A stretch of 64,000 nucleotides of DNA from assembly GCF_006345815.1 (NCBI RefSeq), contig NZ_VCIG01000042.1:248001-312000 (forward strand), written 5' to 3'. Below the pieces are notes generated by a model. The model saw only the letters and a program-made list of their open reading frames with translations. It did not search any database and was not told the origin of the DNA. Both the position numbers and the translations under genes were made by a program. How positions within the stretch are numbered: position 1 is the first letter of the stretch; every line of letters begins with the position of its first letter. This document shows, piece after piece, positions 1 through 8,961 of this stretch. This DNA is from Ochrobactrum sp. CGA5 (GTDB lineage: Bacteria; Pseudomonadota; Alphaproteobacteria; Rhizobiales; Rhizobiaceae).

Positions 1-165
1 CACCAGCTCATCCAGCCCCGGTTCGTAGATTGGCACAATGCCGCGCTCAAGCCGCGCGATTTTCTGGGCATCCTTGTCGACGCAGACGACCTCGTGTCCC
101 CATGCTGCGAAACACGTGCCACTGACCAATCCGACATATCCCGTACCGATGACAGCGATCTTCAT
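1..165 (-). CDS. UDP-glucose 6-dehydrogenase, N-terminal part (runs off left edge)
   Basis: Only the first 55 codons are present. They begin [16 protein letters not shown], the Rossmann GxGxxG nucleotide-binding loop typical of the UDP-glucose/GDP-mannose dehydrogenase family, and continue with the acidic VCVDKD strand end. The family oxidises UDP-glucose to UDP-glucuronate with two NAD+ in the cytoplasm. The ATG at 163-165 lies 18 nt after the stop of the glycosyltransferase gene, so it is the last visible gene of the same minus-strand operon. UDP-glucuronate is the substrate of the UDP-xylose synthase encoded at the head of the operon, which makes the assignment coherent. The C-terminal catalytic Cys is outside the window. 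Confidence 0.88.
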   Translation of the reverse strand, partial: MKIAVIGTGYVGLVSGTCFAAWGHEVVCVDKDAQKIARLERGIVPIYEPGLDELV

Positions 166-183
166 TTTTTCGCGCCTCTCTTG

Positions 184-2034
184 CTAGTCTGTTTCAGTGG
201 CTGGAGCTGTGCGCCAGCGTGGATTGAAAATTGTCCTGTGGATGTCGCGTCCACCCACACCGGCACCGGCAACCGAGAACCGGTCGTCAAATATCGTGAA
301 GCTTTTCGTGCCCCAGCTCAGTGCCTCGATGCCATCGCGACCGCGTTCAACAGTGGTAAAGCCAGTCAGCGCGACCAGTGCGGTAAAGCTGCATGCCAGT
401 ACCGGTCGATAGAGGCGGCTGGTCATCCGCACCCGATTTTCGCGGGTGTGCTGGATCACGATCATCGCCGTAAGCAACAGGTAAGAACAGGCATTGACGA
501 TGGCGAAAATGAAGAAACCTCGGGTTTCGTGGGCATCCCTGATAAAGAGCACCGGCAAGATCGAGAGCCCGGAGATCAGCGCATAGGGAGCGATCACCCG
601 CAGCGGTACCGGATCGACCTCCGATGAGCCTTTCGGCGTGACGCGGAAATCCACGAAGGAACCGGTCAGCCAGTCGCGAAAGGCCGCCAAGGTACCAGCC
701 AGAGCCCAGGGCCACCGGGCCAGCAGGAACAGCATCGCTTCCCAGCTAAGAATCTTTCCGTCGACCGGGCGAAATGTCTTGCTCGACCGCCACCAGAATG
801 CCAGCGCCAACGTGACGAGCGAGAGCGGCAGGAAGTGCGTCAGGAATTCAGGATAGGTAACGCTGACGAAATTATCTCCATAAGCCAGAATGGCTATCGG
901 TAAGACGAATGCAAGTCCCAGAAAGAAAGCGTAGAGAGGGTACCAGAGCTGCGAGAACAGAAACTGGAACTTCAGCCGCAGCGGCAACCGGCCAATCAGC
1001 TTCGGCGTATATTGCAGCAGGATCATCACAAGGCTGCGCGACCACTGGAATTCCTGTGTCACGAGATCGGCGAAGGTGCGCGGACCGTCGCCATGGGCGA
1101 TTGCGTCCAGCGCATGAACACCCCGCCAGCCATGCGCGTTCATGAACAGGGTTGTCGAATGATCCTCGGCCAGTTCTGGCCCAAGACCGCCGATCTCTTT
1201 CAGCGCTGCCGTACGCACCGCATAATGGGAGCCGATGCACAGTGGGGCGAAGCCGCCATTATAGCCGGCTTGCAGCGAACCATGCATGCTGGCTTCTACG
1301 TAGAGACGCCCACGCGCCGACCAGCTTTCACGTGCGTTGCGATCACAAATGCTCGGTGCAGAAACATAACCGACAGCGGGATCGGCAAAAGGCCGTAATA
1401 TGTTGAAGAGATAACCCGGTTCAGGCACATGATCCGCATCGAGCTGCGAGACGAAATCATAGCGCTCATAGCCATAGTGATCGTAGAAGAAGGCGAGATT
1501 GCCTTCCTTGCACCGGGTACGGCGCGGCCAGAACTGCCGATGATAATCGGCGCGCCCCTTGCGCGTGGAAACGAACACACCATGCTCGCGGCACCAGGCA
1601 AGCGTCGAGGGTGAAGGGTCCTCGTCGGCGAGCCAGGTATCGTGTGGCACATCCTGCGCCAGCATGGCGCGCAAAGTTTCGGCCACCACCTCGAAGGGCT
1701 CCGACGGCGCCTTGGTGACAACCATGGCGACGCGGCTTCCGGCAGGAATGCGAAGCGGCCCGGTGGGGCGCGCCGCGTGGAAGAAAACCGTGATGAAATA
1801 GAGCGGCAGGATCGTGATCCAGGCCAGGAGCGCCGTCACCAGAATATAACCCGCAAGGTGATTGGGCGTAGCGCTCATCAGCCACCATTGCCAGAAATAG
1901 GCGAGGGCTAAGGCCCAGAGGACAATGCCCACCACATATTCCGCACGCTTGCGGCCAGTGAAGATGGGCGCCAGAAATGGTTCCCTTTCCCCTGTGTTAG
2001 CGTTGATGGCTGGATCAAGCTTGTGCCGCGTCAT
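184..2034 (-). CDS. Membrane-embedded family 2 glycosyltransferase (cellulose synthase-like)
   Basis: 616 residues. Two N-terminal membrane segments (about 33-85) precede a cytoplasmic GT-A domain and four or five C-terminal membrane segments. Processive GT2 landmarks are visible: DED near 137-139, the metal-binding DAD at 199-201, ED at 290-291 (catalytic base) and QEFQW at 327-331 (the QxxRW-type acceptor motif, with an unusual final RW spacing). Such enzymes polymerise a UDP-sugar and extrude the chain across the inner membrane. Its ATG overlaps the epimerase stop by ATGA (2031-2034), so translation is coupled. With Ugd, Uxs and the epimerase in the same operon, the donor is probably a UDP-pentose or related sugar; the polymer itself is not predictable. 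Confidence 0.85.
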   Translation of the reverse strand: MTRHKLDPAINANTGEREPFLAPIFTGRKRAEYVVGIVLWALALAYFWQWWLMSATPNHLAGYILVTALLAWITILPLYFITVFFHAARPTGPLRIPAGSRVAMVVTKAPSEPFEVVAETLRAMLAQDVPHDTWLADEDPSPSTLAWCREHGVFVSTRKGRADYHRQFWPRRTRCKEGNLAFFYDHYGYERYDFVSQLDADHVPEPGYLFNILRPFADPAVGYVSAPSICDRNARESWSARGRLYVEASMHGSLQAGYNGGFAPLCIGSHYAVRTAALKEIGGLGPELAEDHSTTLFMNAHGWRGVHALDAIAHGDGPRTFADLVTQEFQWSRSLVMILLQYTPKLIGRLPLRLKFQFLFSQLWYPLYAFFLGLAFVLPIAILAYGDNFVSVTYPEFLTHFLPLSLVTLALAFWWRSSKTFRPVDGKILSWEAMLFLLARWPWALAGTLAAFRDWLTGSFVDFRVTPKGSSEVDPVPLRVIAPYALISGLSILPVLFIRDAHETRGFFIFAIVNACSYLLLTAMIVIQHTRENRVRMTSRLYRPVLACSFTALVALTGFTTVERGRDGIEALSWGTKSFTIFDDRFSVAGAGVGGRDIHRTIFNPRWRTAPATETD

Positions 2035-3017
2035 GTCCGCATCTCCAAACCAAAGAAGGGCGCTGCCGTGCGGATGATTGTATCGAGATCGGAGTACAGG
2101 GTGCGAAAGCCGAGCTTTGCGGCCGCTTCAGCCGGATCGGCATAAAGAACCGGCGGATCGCCTGCCCGGCGCGCGCGCATTTCGACGGGCACCGTGCGGC
2201 CGGTCAGCCGGTCTATCGCATCCACGATTTCCTTGATGGATGTTCCGCGCCCGGTTCCGAGATTAAGGACCAGATTGCCACCGCCATTCAGAAGATGCTC
2301 AACCGCCAGCACATGGGCCCGCGCCAAATCGACCACATGGATATAGTCGCGGATACAGGTACCGTCCGGTGTGTCGTAATCATCGCCGTAAACTTCCAGG
2401 CAATCGGCCACCCCCGTCGCCGCCAGCATGGCGCGCGGTATCAGATGGGTTTCAGGATCATGCTTTTCACCCAGTTCGCCATCCAGATCGGCACCGCAGG
2501 CATTGAAATAGCGCAGCGCCGCATAAGGAATGCCATAGGCTGCCGAATAATCCGCCAGCATATGTTCCGCGATCAGCTTTGTGCGCCCATAAGGGTTGAT
2601 CGGATTTTGGGTTTCGCCTTCGCGGATCGGCAACATATCCGGAATGCCGTAAGTGGCGCAGCTCGACGAGAAAATAGTCGGGCGTCCGCCTGTCAGGCGG
2701 CTGGCCTCCAGAACGGACTGGATGCCGCCGACATTGTTACGATAATATTTTGCGGGGTCCGTGACGGACTCTCCCACATAGGCCGAAGCCGCAAAGTGAA
2801 TGATGGCAGCCGGATCGAAGATTTTGATGGCAGCGATAAGCTGCTCCTGTGAAAGCGTGTCGCCCTCGACAAACTCGCCCCAACGCACAGAAGACCGGTG
2901 ACCAGTCGACAGGTTGTCATAGACGACCGGCGAGAATCCGCTCTTGTGCAGAAGCTTGGCTGTATGGCTCCCGATGAAGCCCGCGCCACCGGTGACGAGT
3001 ACGTTCCGCCGGGTCAT
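2031..3017 (-). CDS. UDP-sugar 4-epimerase (GalE family; possibly UDP-xylose 4-epimerase)
   Basis: 328-residue extended short-chain dehydrogenase. The NAD loop GGAGFIG is at residues 10-16, the catalytic Ser/Thr region SSSCATYG is near 117-124, and the catalytic YGRTK (Tyr143, Lys147) follows. GalE-family enzymes invert C4 of UDP-hexoses or UDP-pentoses through a 4-keto intermediate. It overlaps both neighbours by 4 nt (ATGA at 2031-2034 and 3014-3017). Because it directly follows a UDP-xylose synthase gene, the arrangement resembles the Sinorhizobium meliloti uxs-uxe pair, where the epimerase makes UDP-arabinose. I infer that role, but plain UDP-glucose/UDP-galactose epimerisation cannot be excluded. 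Confidence 0.85.
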   Translation of the reverse strand: MTRRNVLVTGGAGFIGSHTAKLLHKSGFSPVVYDNLSTGHRSSVRWGEFVEGDTLSQEQLIAAIKIFDPAAIIHFAASAYVGESVTDPAKYYRNNVGGIQSVLEASRLTGGRPTIFSSSCATYGIPDMLPIREGETQNPINPYGRTKLIAEHMLADYSAAYGIPYAALRYFNACGADLDGELGEKHDPETHLIPRAMLAATGVADCLEVYGDDYDTPDGTCIRDYIHVVDLARAHVLAVEHLLNGGGNLVLNLGTGRGTSIKEIVDAIDRLTGRTVPVEMRARRAGDPPVLYADPAEAAAKLGFRTLYSDLDTIIRTAAPFFGLEMRT

Positions 3018-3982
3018 CTCGCCACCTCGAAAAGCTCAGCCGACGGCCTGACCAACTGGCGTTCAAAATAGGCAATCGTCTGCGTCAGTCCTTCAACAAG
3101 GGCAACCTGTGGCTCCCAACCAAGCTCACGCTTGGCGAGCATGATGTCGGGGCGGCGCTGGCGCGGATCGTCGGTGGGCAACGGACGATAGACTATGCGC
3201 GAGGAGGAACCTGTCAGCGCAATGATCTGCTCAGCCAGTTCGCGGACAGTGAACTCTCCCGGATTGCCGAGATTGACCGGCTTTTGAACCTGGCTGCTCA
3301 TCAGCCGGCTGAAGCCTTCGATCAGATCATCGACATAGCAGAAGGAGCGGGTCTGTGAGCCGTCGCCATAGATGGTGATGTCTTCGCGCTTGAGCGCCTG
3401 AACAATGAAATTCGAGACAACACGGCCATCGTCCGGCCGCATGCGCGGACCATAGGTGTTGAAGATGCGCACGATACGAATGTCGACGCCATACTGCTTG
3501 TGAAAATCGTAGAACAGCGTTTCGGCTGAACGCTTGCCTTCATCATAGCAAGAACGGGGGCCGAAGGAGTTGACATTGCCCCAATAGGCCTCTGGCTGCG
3601 GATGTGTTTGCGGATCGCCATACACTTCAGATGTCGAAGCCTGAAAAATCCGTGCCTGATAATGCGCTGCAAGCTCAAGCAGGTTGAGTGAGCCGATAAC
3701 GCTCGTCTTCATCGTATGAACCGGATCAGCCTGATAATGCGGTGGTGATGCGGGACATGCGAGATTGTAGATCTCGTCCACCGGCAGATCGATCGGGTTG
3801 ACAATATCGTGGCGCACGAAGCTGAACGTGTCGTAACGCAGGAGATTACGCAGGTTCTCAAGCCGTCCCGTCGAGAAATTATCGACGCAGATGACGAAGT
3901 TTCCTTCGTTCAGAAGACGTTCGCAAAGATGAGAGCCAAGAAATCCGGCACCGCCTGCCACCAGAATGCGCCGTGTCGACAT
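3014..3982 (-). CDS. UDP-glucuronate decarboxylase (UDP-xylose synthase)
   Basis: 322 residues from the ATG at 3980-3982, which puts GGAGFLG at residues 10-16 as expected; an upstream in-frame extension to 4108 has no family resemblance and is rejected. The catalytic triad elements STSEVYGDP (about 116-124) and YDEGK (Tyr146, Lys150) are present, and the EVYGDP and YDEGKR signatures are typical of UXS rather than GalE. The enzyme oxidises UDP-glucuronate at C4, decarboxylates it and reduces it to UDP-xylose using bound NAD. It heads the operon uxs-epimerase-GT2-ugd and ends in an ATGA overlap with the epimerase. Confidence 0.88.
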   Translation of the reverse strand: MSTRRILVAGGAGFLGSHLCERLLNEGNFVICVDNFSTGRLENLRNLLRYDTFSFVRHDIVNPIDLPVDEIYNLACPASPPHYQADPVHTMKTSVIGSLNLLELAAHYQARIFQASTSEVYGDPQTHPQPEAYWGNVNSFGPRSCYDEGKRSAETLFYDFHKQYGVDIRIVRIFNTYGPRMRPDDGRVVSNFIVQALKREDITIYGDGSQTRSFCYVDDLIEGFSRLMSSQVQKPVNLGNPGEFTVRELAEQIIALTGSSSRIVYRPLPTDDPRQRRPDIMLAKRELGWEPQVALVEGLTQTIAYFERQLVRPSAELFEVAR

Positions 3983-4324
3983 GCGCTCTGCAGATATACC
4001 CGATGATCTGAAGTTTATACTCACGAGAACCTCCAACACCACTATTTCGCTTGCGCCATCTGGTAAAAGGCAAAGAAATCCCCTCAACGCGCTTGAATAG
4101 AAGCGCACTGCTCGGTGTTTTCCGATTGCTTTACAAGATGATTGAAAATAGCCGGGCTGAGGTCTTGAGTCGTTAGCGTAGAATCCGGAAACTTATCCTT
4201 GCGTCCATTTTTGAAGTATGGGCGGTTTCTTTGATCCAACGCCTTTACGCTGTCCCGAGTGCGCCATTTCGCTCGATATTCGAGAGAAAAACACCCATAC
4301 GTGAGAAACGTCTACGCGGAGAAA
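3983..4324. other. Non-coding leader upstream of the UDP-sugar operon
   Basis: About 340 bases between uxs and the DUF922 gene with no convincing ORF. It must hold the promoter of the UDP-sugar operon. A short perfect inverted repeat CTCGA-TAT-TCGAG lies at 4272-4284. No sigma-70 pair stands out clearly. Confidence 0.5.
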
Positions 4325-4924
4325 TCAGCCGCCGTTCACCAGCGCCAGAATGAGCTGGTGAACATTGCCGCCATTGCCCATCTCGACCTTGTCGAAGGCG
4401 CGGCCCTGAGCGCGCTGCACGCCCACCATATCGGTGATTTCCTTGATCAGCACTTTGCGGATCTTCTGGCATTTCGGATCATTTGGAACCGACAGGCCAA
4501 CGGTCCGGCGCACGATCTCGCGCGTCATCTCCTTGGCATGGTCGCCATGCACAAGCTCATGCTTGCGGATACCTTCCGAGAACGTCTCCCAATGTTCCTT
4601 CACCGGGGAAACAAGCTTCTGCGAGGGTTTCGGGAGCGTATAAGTGATTTTTAGCTTGGGCGTGGCCGACAGGATCGTGCAGGCATTGTTGGAGCGGTCG
4701 AATTGCCGGTCCCAGGTCAGTACATAGCTCGTATGGGCGATGACGCGGGTTTTCCCGCCCCCGATCTTCGGGCCACGCTCACCGATGGACTCATAAAGTT
4801 CGGGACCGGTCTTTCCCGCTATGGCATAGGTCTTGATTTCCTCGGTGGCTTTCCAGTTATCTTCAGCCAGTGCAGGGGCCGCCATCAGAATTCCAACTAC
4901 TGCGAATGCTGCCGCTTTTTTCAC
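4325..4924 (-). CDS. Secreted DUF922-type protein with HExxH motif
   Basis: 199 residues if it starts at the GTG at 4922-4924. That start gives a textbook signal peptide (VKKAAAFAVVGILMAAPALA, cleavage after ALA near 20) and is preferred over the longer frame to 5008. HELVH at residues 122-126 is the zinc-metalloprotease-like motif of the DUF922 family, annotated as predicted secreted Zn-dependent proteases; activity has not been shown to my knowledge. Two Cys (about 82 and in the C-terminal third) could form a disulfide in the periplasm. It stands alone between two operons. Confidence 0.75.
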   Translation of the reverse strand: MKKAAAFAVVGILMAAPALAEDNWKATEEIKTYAIAGKTGPELYESIGERGPKIGGGKTRVIAHTSYVLTWDRQFDRSNNACTILSATPKLKITYTLPKPSQKLVSPVKEHWETFSEGIRKHELVHGDHAKEMTREIVRRTVGLSVPNDPKCQKIRKVLIKEITDMVGVQRAQGRAFDKVEMGNGGNVHQLILALVNGG

Positions 4925-5005
4925 GCTTGCCCCAATCCATAGATCTGCCAGGATGATTTGCTGGTAAGCTACAATATCAGCATAGGATGCGTAAGCGGCC
5001 TGAAG

Positions 5006-5043
5006 CAAAAAGCCCGCCCCGGTTTCCCGGAACGGGCGCTTTC
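5006..5043 (-). terminator. Rho-independent terminator of the amine ABC/dehydrogenase operon
   Basis: Read on the minus strand, GCGCCCGTTCCGG and CCGGGGCGGGC form a GC-rich hairpin with a GAAA loop followed by TTTTTGC. It lies 18-55 nt after the stop of the binding-protein gene at 5061. Confidence 0.85.
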
Positions 5044-5060
5044 AGAATGGGTTGCCGGTC

Positions 5061-6116
5061 TTACTTTTCGATGGTTCGGTTCCAGCGGCTGTTAAGCTGC
5101 TGGCGACCTTCATTGACCGCATCCCAGTCGAGCGTCTTGGCTGTTTTCATATATCCGTTGAAAGCATCCAGCTTGGCCTGGACTTCCGGCGAACCGGCCT
5201 TGGCTTTCTGGTTCGACGGGATGACGTTGCCATGGTCGAGTGCCTTGCTCTGCGCCTCGGCGGAAAGCAGATAGTGAGCAAGCTTCTGGCTCAGTTCCGG
5301 TTCGCTGTTGCCTGCAAGCACGCATTCAGTCACAGCGAGGACCACGGAGCCTTCCTTCGGCTGCGCATATTCAACCGGAACGCCCTTGTCCTTGAGGTTG
5401 TTCACGCCGGTTGGCGTCAGCGGGAAGATTGCTGCTTCCCCGGTCTGGACCATTTCCGAAATCTTGGCCGAAGATGGGATGAATTCCAGAACGTTCTTGC
5501 CGATCATGTCCGGGAACTTCTCGAAGCCCGGCTCGAGATTCTTCTCGTCGCCGCCTTGAATGCGATTGAACATCAGGAATGCATGGAGGCCGAAAGTCGA
5601 AGCGGAAGCCGACTGGAACACAACGGCATTCGCATATTTTTCGTCAGCGAAATCCATCCACGAGGTTGGGGCTGCCCAACCCTTTTCGTCGAAAAGCTTC
5701 TTGTTGTAGGCGATACCGGTCATGCCCATATCAACGCCGATCGCCATGTCGTCCTTAAGGCGCGCGGCAGGCTGAATGTCGGCCAGAACCGGATCGTCCG
5801 AAATCTTCTGGCACAGGCCGGAACTGATAGCGCGAACCATCACGCCATCATCGAGCAGCATGACGTGCATCTGCGGATTGTCTTTCTGCGCCGTCGCCTT
5901 GGCGAGAATATCGGCGGAAGTGCCCGGCACCACCACGACCTTGACATTGTTGGCCTTTTCAAAATCCGGCAGCACATGTTCGGTATAGGCGCGCTCGAAA
6001 TTGCCGCCATTCATGCCGATATAAAGCGTCTTGGTTTCAGCCGAAGCGGCGGAAGCAAAAGCGACCGACAGGCCGAGCGCCAACAGGGTGGACTGGGTGA
6101 TGGATTGATTTTTCAT
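5061..6116 (-). CDS. ABC importer periplasmic binding protein, polyamine/amine type
   Basis: 351 residues with a signal peptide (about 1-26, ending ASA-AETK). The fold resembles the PotD/iron-type cluster of extracellular solute-binding proteins: an N-terminal LYIGMNGGNFERAY strand-loop, a mid GMTGIAYNKKLF segment and a C-terminal helical domain. It binds the ligand in the periplasm and delivers it to the permeases at 8962-10663. It is the distal gene of the minus operon ATPase-permease-permease-2Fe2S-FAD/BFD-FAD-binding protein and sits immediately after the FAD subunit (1-nt gap). The ligand is not identifiable; the dehydrogenase neighbours suggest an amine, imino acid or opine. Confidence 0.82.
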   Translation of the reverse strand: MKNQSITQSTLLALGLSVAFASAASAETKTLYIGMNGGNFERAYTEHVLPDFEKANNVKVVVVPGTSADILAKATAQKDNPQMHVMLLDDGVMVRAISSGLCQKISDDPVLADIQPAARLKDDMAIGVDMGMTGIAYNKKLFDEKGWAAPTSWMDFADEKYANAVVFQSASASTFGLHAFLMFNRIQGGDEKNLEPGFEKFPDMIGKNVLEFIPSSAKISEMVQTGEAAIFPLTPTGVNNLKDKGVPVEYAQPKEGSVVLAVTECVLAGNSEPELSQKLAHYLLSAEAQSKALDHGNVIPSNQKAKAGSPEVQAKLDAFNGYMKTAKTLDWDAVNEGRQQLNSRWNRTIEK

Positions 6117-6117
6117 G

Positions 6118-7254
6118 CTACTCCCCTTTGTGGTTTGAGTTCATATCGAACCGATCGATACGGAAGGCATCGATCGGCGTTTCCGTCTCGCCGCGCACGG
6201 CAAGATCGCAAAGAATGGCGCCGACAGCCGGGCCGGTCTGGAAACCGGCACCGCAAAATCCGAAGGCATGAAAGAGATTCTTGACCCGGCTGCTTGGCCC
6301 GATCACCGGATTGTCATCCGGCATTTCCGATTCAGTGCCGGACCAGAAGCGGATAACCTGCGCACCTTTCAGATGCGGGAAAAGTTCGATGGCGCGCAGC
6401 ATCACCGAGGAGGCCGCATTGACCGAGGGCCGCGAAAAGTCGGGGTTTTCAAGCGGTGCGCCGCGTCCGCCGCCCATAACATAATTACCGCGCGTGACCT
6501 GACGACCATAAAAGCCGCCGCCTTCTTCTCCTAGACTCATCGGCAGGCGAAACGGCATGGGCTCGGTAACGACCATCGAGGGATAGATGCGCTTGAGTGG
6601 TACCGGCTCGCCGAACGACGCCGCAAACTGATCCGACCAGGCACCCGCGCAATTGAACAGGAGACGCGAACGGATTTCGATGCCGCTTGCCGCAAGAATG
6701 GCAAAGCCGTCTCCTGTTTCACGCGTTTCGACGACCGGCGTATTTTCCAGCACGGTGGCACCGGCATCAAATGCCGCTCGGGCAAAGGCAGGTGCAACCA
6801 GACGCGGATTGGCATGACCATCTTCTGCACAGAGCGAAGCACCCGCCACGTCGCCCGGAAGCCATGGGAAACGCTCCCGCACCGCATTGCCACCGATCAA
6901 CTCGACATCGAGACCGAGCGGTTGCACCTTGGCAGCATAGGCCTCCAGCATGGCGAAATGCGCTTCCGTGCGGGCAAGCTTCAAATGTCCACTGCGGATA
7001 TATTCGCCATCAATGCCGATGAGTTCCGGCAGACGCGCCCACAATGCATGCGAGCGCTGTGCGAGTGGCAATTGTTCCGGCGCGCGGCCCTGCCTGCGCA
7101 CGCCGCCATAATTGACGCCGCTTGCCTGCGCACCGCAAAAGCCCTTGTCGAGCAGTATGACCGACAGCCCTGCCTGACGCATGAAAAGCGCCGCCGAACC
7201 GCCGACAATCCCGCCCCCGATAATCACCGCATCGGCCTGAAGATGTCTGGTCAT
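6118..7254 (-). CDS. FAD-dependent amine/opine dehydrogenase, beta-like catalytic subunit
   Basis: 378 residues of the DadA/sarcosine oxidase-like FAD-binding oxidoreductase family. The dinucleotide loop IIGGGIVGGSAALF is at about residues 11-24, the VNYGGVRRQGR segment follows the FAD ribose-binding strand, and the GFCGAGFQTGPAVG C-terminal FAD contact is present. The size and the two partners upstream match the heterotrimeric dehydrogenases known for D-hydroxyproline (LhpB/E/F) and opines (OoxA/B). It would oxidise a secondary or alpha-amine at the cytoplasmic side and pass electrons to its 2Fe-2S partners. The start overlaps the alpha subunit stop by ATGA (7251-7254). The actual substrate is inferred only as an amine class. 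Confidence 0.8.
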   Translation of the reverse strand: MTRHLQADAVIIGGGIVGGSAALFMRQAGLSVILLDKGFCGAQASGVNYGGVRRQGRAPEQLPLAQRSHALWARLPELIGIDGEYIRSGHLKLARTEAHFAMLEAYAAKVQPLGLDVELIGGNAVRERFPWLPGDVAGASLCAEDGHANPRLVAPAFARAAFDAGATVLENTPVVETRETGDGFAILAASGIEIRSRLLFNCAGAWSDQFAASFGEPVPLKRIYPSMVVTEPMPFRLPMSLGEEGGGFYGRQVTRGNYVMGGGRGAPLENPDFSRPSVNAASSVMLRAIELFPHLKGAQVIRFWSGTESEMPDDNPVIGPSSRVKNLFHAFGFCGAGFQTGPAVGAILCDLAVRGETETPIDAFRIDRFDMNSNHKGE

Positions 7255-8645
7255 GACGAAGCGCCTTCTCTGTCCGAAGCGCCAAAGCCAAGCGGGATCG
7301 GCTTGACCGGTGCTTGCGCGCGGATGCGACCTGCTTCAGCGGGCGTCTTGTCCTGCATCGAAGCCAGAAGTTCCGCGGCTGCAGCGCTACACATGCGGCC
7401 CTGACAACGTCCCATACCCACGCGGGTGAGCGCCTTGAGCCGGTTGATCTCGCGCGTGTCGCCTTTGCCGATAACCGCCCTGGCATCGCTCACGGCGATC
7501 TCTTCGCAACGGCAAAGCGTGACATCGCCAGCAACAGTATCAAACCAGTCATGGGGAAACGGGAAAGCCTTTTCGACAATGAGGCGCTCGCGATAGATAT
7601 GATCGAGCTTTGCGAGAAGGTCGCGCTCCATGCCTTTGTCAAACGGCAGGCCCCGATCATGCAGCAAGGCAATCGCGGCCAGTTGTCCACGAATTTCAGC
7701 AGCGTCCGCACCGGCAATGCCTGCACCGTCACCCGCTACATAGACGCCTTCGCGACTTGACCGGCCAAACCTGTCAGCAGCAGGAAGCCATGCGCGGTCG
7801 CGTTCTTCAAAACGGAACTCGCAACCGGCAAGATCGGCGAGCTGCGTTTCAGGACGCAGCGCAAAACCATAAGCCAGCGCATCGCACTCGGCCTCGCGAA
7901 CCCGCTTGCCCGTGCGATAGCGAATGGCTTCGACACGGCCCTCGCCCAGAACTTCGTCCGGCCGCACATTGTAATGGATCGGCACCCCGCCAAGCTTCAG
8001 CCGCAGGCCGTAATAAGCACCGAGCGCCACAATGCGCGGCGCATAAAGCGCCAGATGCGCCAGATGGAATTTTGAAGCGAAAGGCGCCGTATCCAGCACC
8101 GCAGCAACCTTCGCGCCGGCATGATGATATTGCCAGGCCACCAGATAAAGCAGCGGGCCCGATCCCATGAACACCACACGTTCGCCGACCGTACAGCCTT
8201 GCGCTTTGAGCGCTGTCTGCGATGCACCAAGCGTATAGACGCCGGGCTTGGTCCAGCCTTTGAACGGCAGAACCCGGTCGGTAGCACCCGTCGCCAGAAT
8301 GAGATGGCCGAAGGGCAACTGGCTATGCATGCCCTTGGTCAGGAGATCGAGACGATCACCATCGTTCCAGGTGATATTCCAGACCAGCGTTTCCGGACGA
8401 TAATCAATTGCGCCGCGCAATGCGTCGAAGGTTTTGTGCAACGCTTCAGCCTTGTGCGCCTCCGAGCCGTAACGGCTGCGATAGCTGCGCCCGTCATCGA
8501 GCGGTGGACGGCGATAGATCTGGCCGCCGGAACGAAAGCCTTCGTCAAGCACGATGGGCCTGAGACCCGCCTTGACCAGTATTTCGGCGGCGCGAACGCC
8601 TGCCGGACCAGCGCCAACGATAACCGGATCGAGCACCGCACTCAT
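7251..8645 (-). CDS. FAD/NAD oxidoreductase with C-terminal BFD-like 2Fe-2S domain (alpha-like subunit)
   Basis: 464 residues. An N-terminal VGAGPAGVRAAEI loop (about 11-23) binds FAD, and an internal VFMGSGPLLYLVAWQ loop is the second Rossmann site. The C-terminal 70 residues contain CRCEEI followed by GRCQGRMC, the four-cysteine pattern of bacterioferritin-associated-ferredoxin-like [2Fe-2S] domains seen in HcnB, OoxA and LhpF. It is probably the electron-transferring subunit that pairs with the FAD subunit downstream and the small ferredoxin-like subunit upstream; both boundaries are 4-nt ATGA overlaps, indicating strict co-translation. Confidence 0.82.
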   Translation of the reverse strand: MSAVLDPVIVGAGPAGVRAAEILVKAGLRPIVLDEGFRSGGQIYRRPPLDDGRSYRSRYGSEAHKAEALHKTFDALRGAIDYRPETLVWNITWNDGDRLDLLTKGMHSQLPFGHLILATGATDRVLPFKGWTKPGVYTLGASQTALKAQGCTVGERVVFMGSGPLLYLVAWQYHHAGAKVAAVLDTAPFASKFHLAHLALYAPRIVALGAYYGLRLKLGGVPIHYNVRPDEVLGEGRVEAIRYRTGKRVREAECDALAYGFALRPETQLADLAGCEFRFEERDRAWLPAADRFGRSSREGVYVAGDGAGIAGADAAEIRGQLAAIALLHDRGLPFDKGMERDLLAKLDHIYRERLIVEKAFPFPHDWFDTVAGDVTLCRCEEIAVSDARAVIGKGDTREINRLKALTRVGMGRCQGRMCSAAAAELLASMQDKTPAEAGRIRAQAPVKPIPLGFGASDREGASS

Positions 8646-8950
8646 TTCGCAGGCTCCGTCACAAAGGCCATGCCATCTTCCAGAAGGGTGGTGCAGGCGC
8701 GAAGCTTGCGGCCTTCAGCCGTCATGACATGACAATCCTGACACGCGCCGATCAGGCAGAAGCCGGCACGCGGCTCTCCGGTAAACTCGGTATGACGCAG
8801 CTTTCCCTGCACGGCGAGAATGGCGGTCAGCACCGTGTCACCCCGACGTCCCTCAAAGGAAACACCGTCGAGTGAGAAGCTGATCGGCTGCTCGGCCAGC
8901 CGATACCGTCTGCGGAACTGAGCCGCCGAAGGGGGAACCGGTATAGTCAT
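8642..8950 (-). CDS. Small [2Fe-2S] ferredoxin-like subunit (gamma-like) of the dehydrogenase
   Basis: 102 residues from the ATG at 8948-8950; an in-frame TTG at 8965 would add five residues and overlap the permease stop, and I prefer the ATG. The central CLIGACQDC plus a downstream Cys (LRACTT) is the plant-type ferredoxin cluster-binding pattern found in HcnA, SoxA N-termini and LhpE. Family role: a cytoplasmic electron relay between the two FAD subunits. The gene is coupled to the alpha-like subunit (ATGA at 8642-8645) and follows the inner permease gene. Confidence 0.8.
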   Translation of the reverse strand: MTIPVPPSAAQFRRRYRLAEQPISFSLDGVSFEGRRGDTVLTAILAVQGKLRHTEFTGEPRAGFCLIGACQDCHVMTAEGRKLRACTTLLEDGMAFVTEPAK

Positions 8951-8961
8951 GGTCTGCCCGC

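Noticed and set aside
5052..6284. 410-residue open frame on the plus strand
   Set aside because: Antisense to the binding protein at 5061-6116, with no ribosome site or domain.
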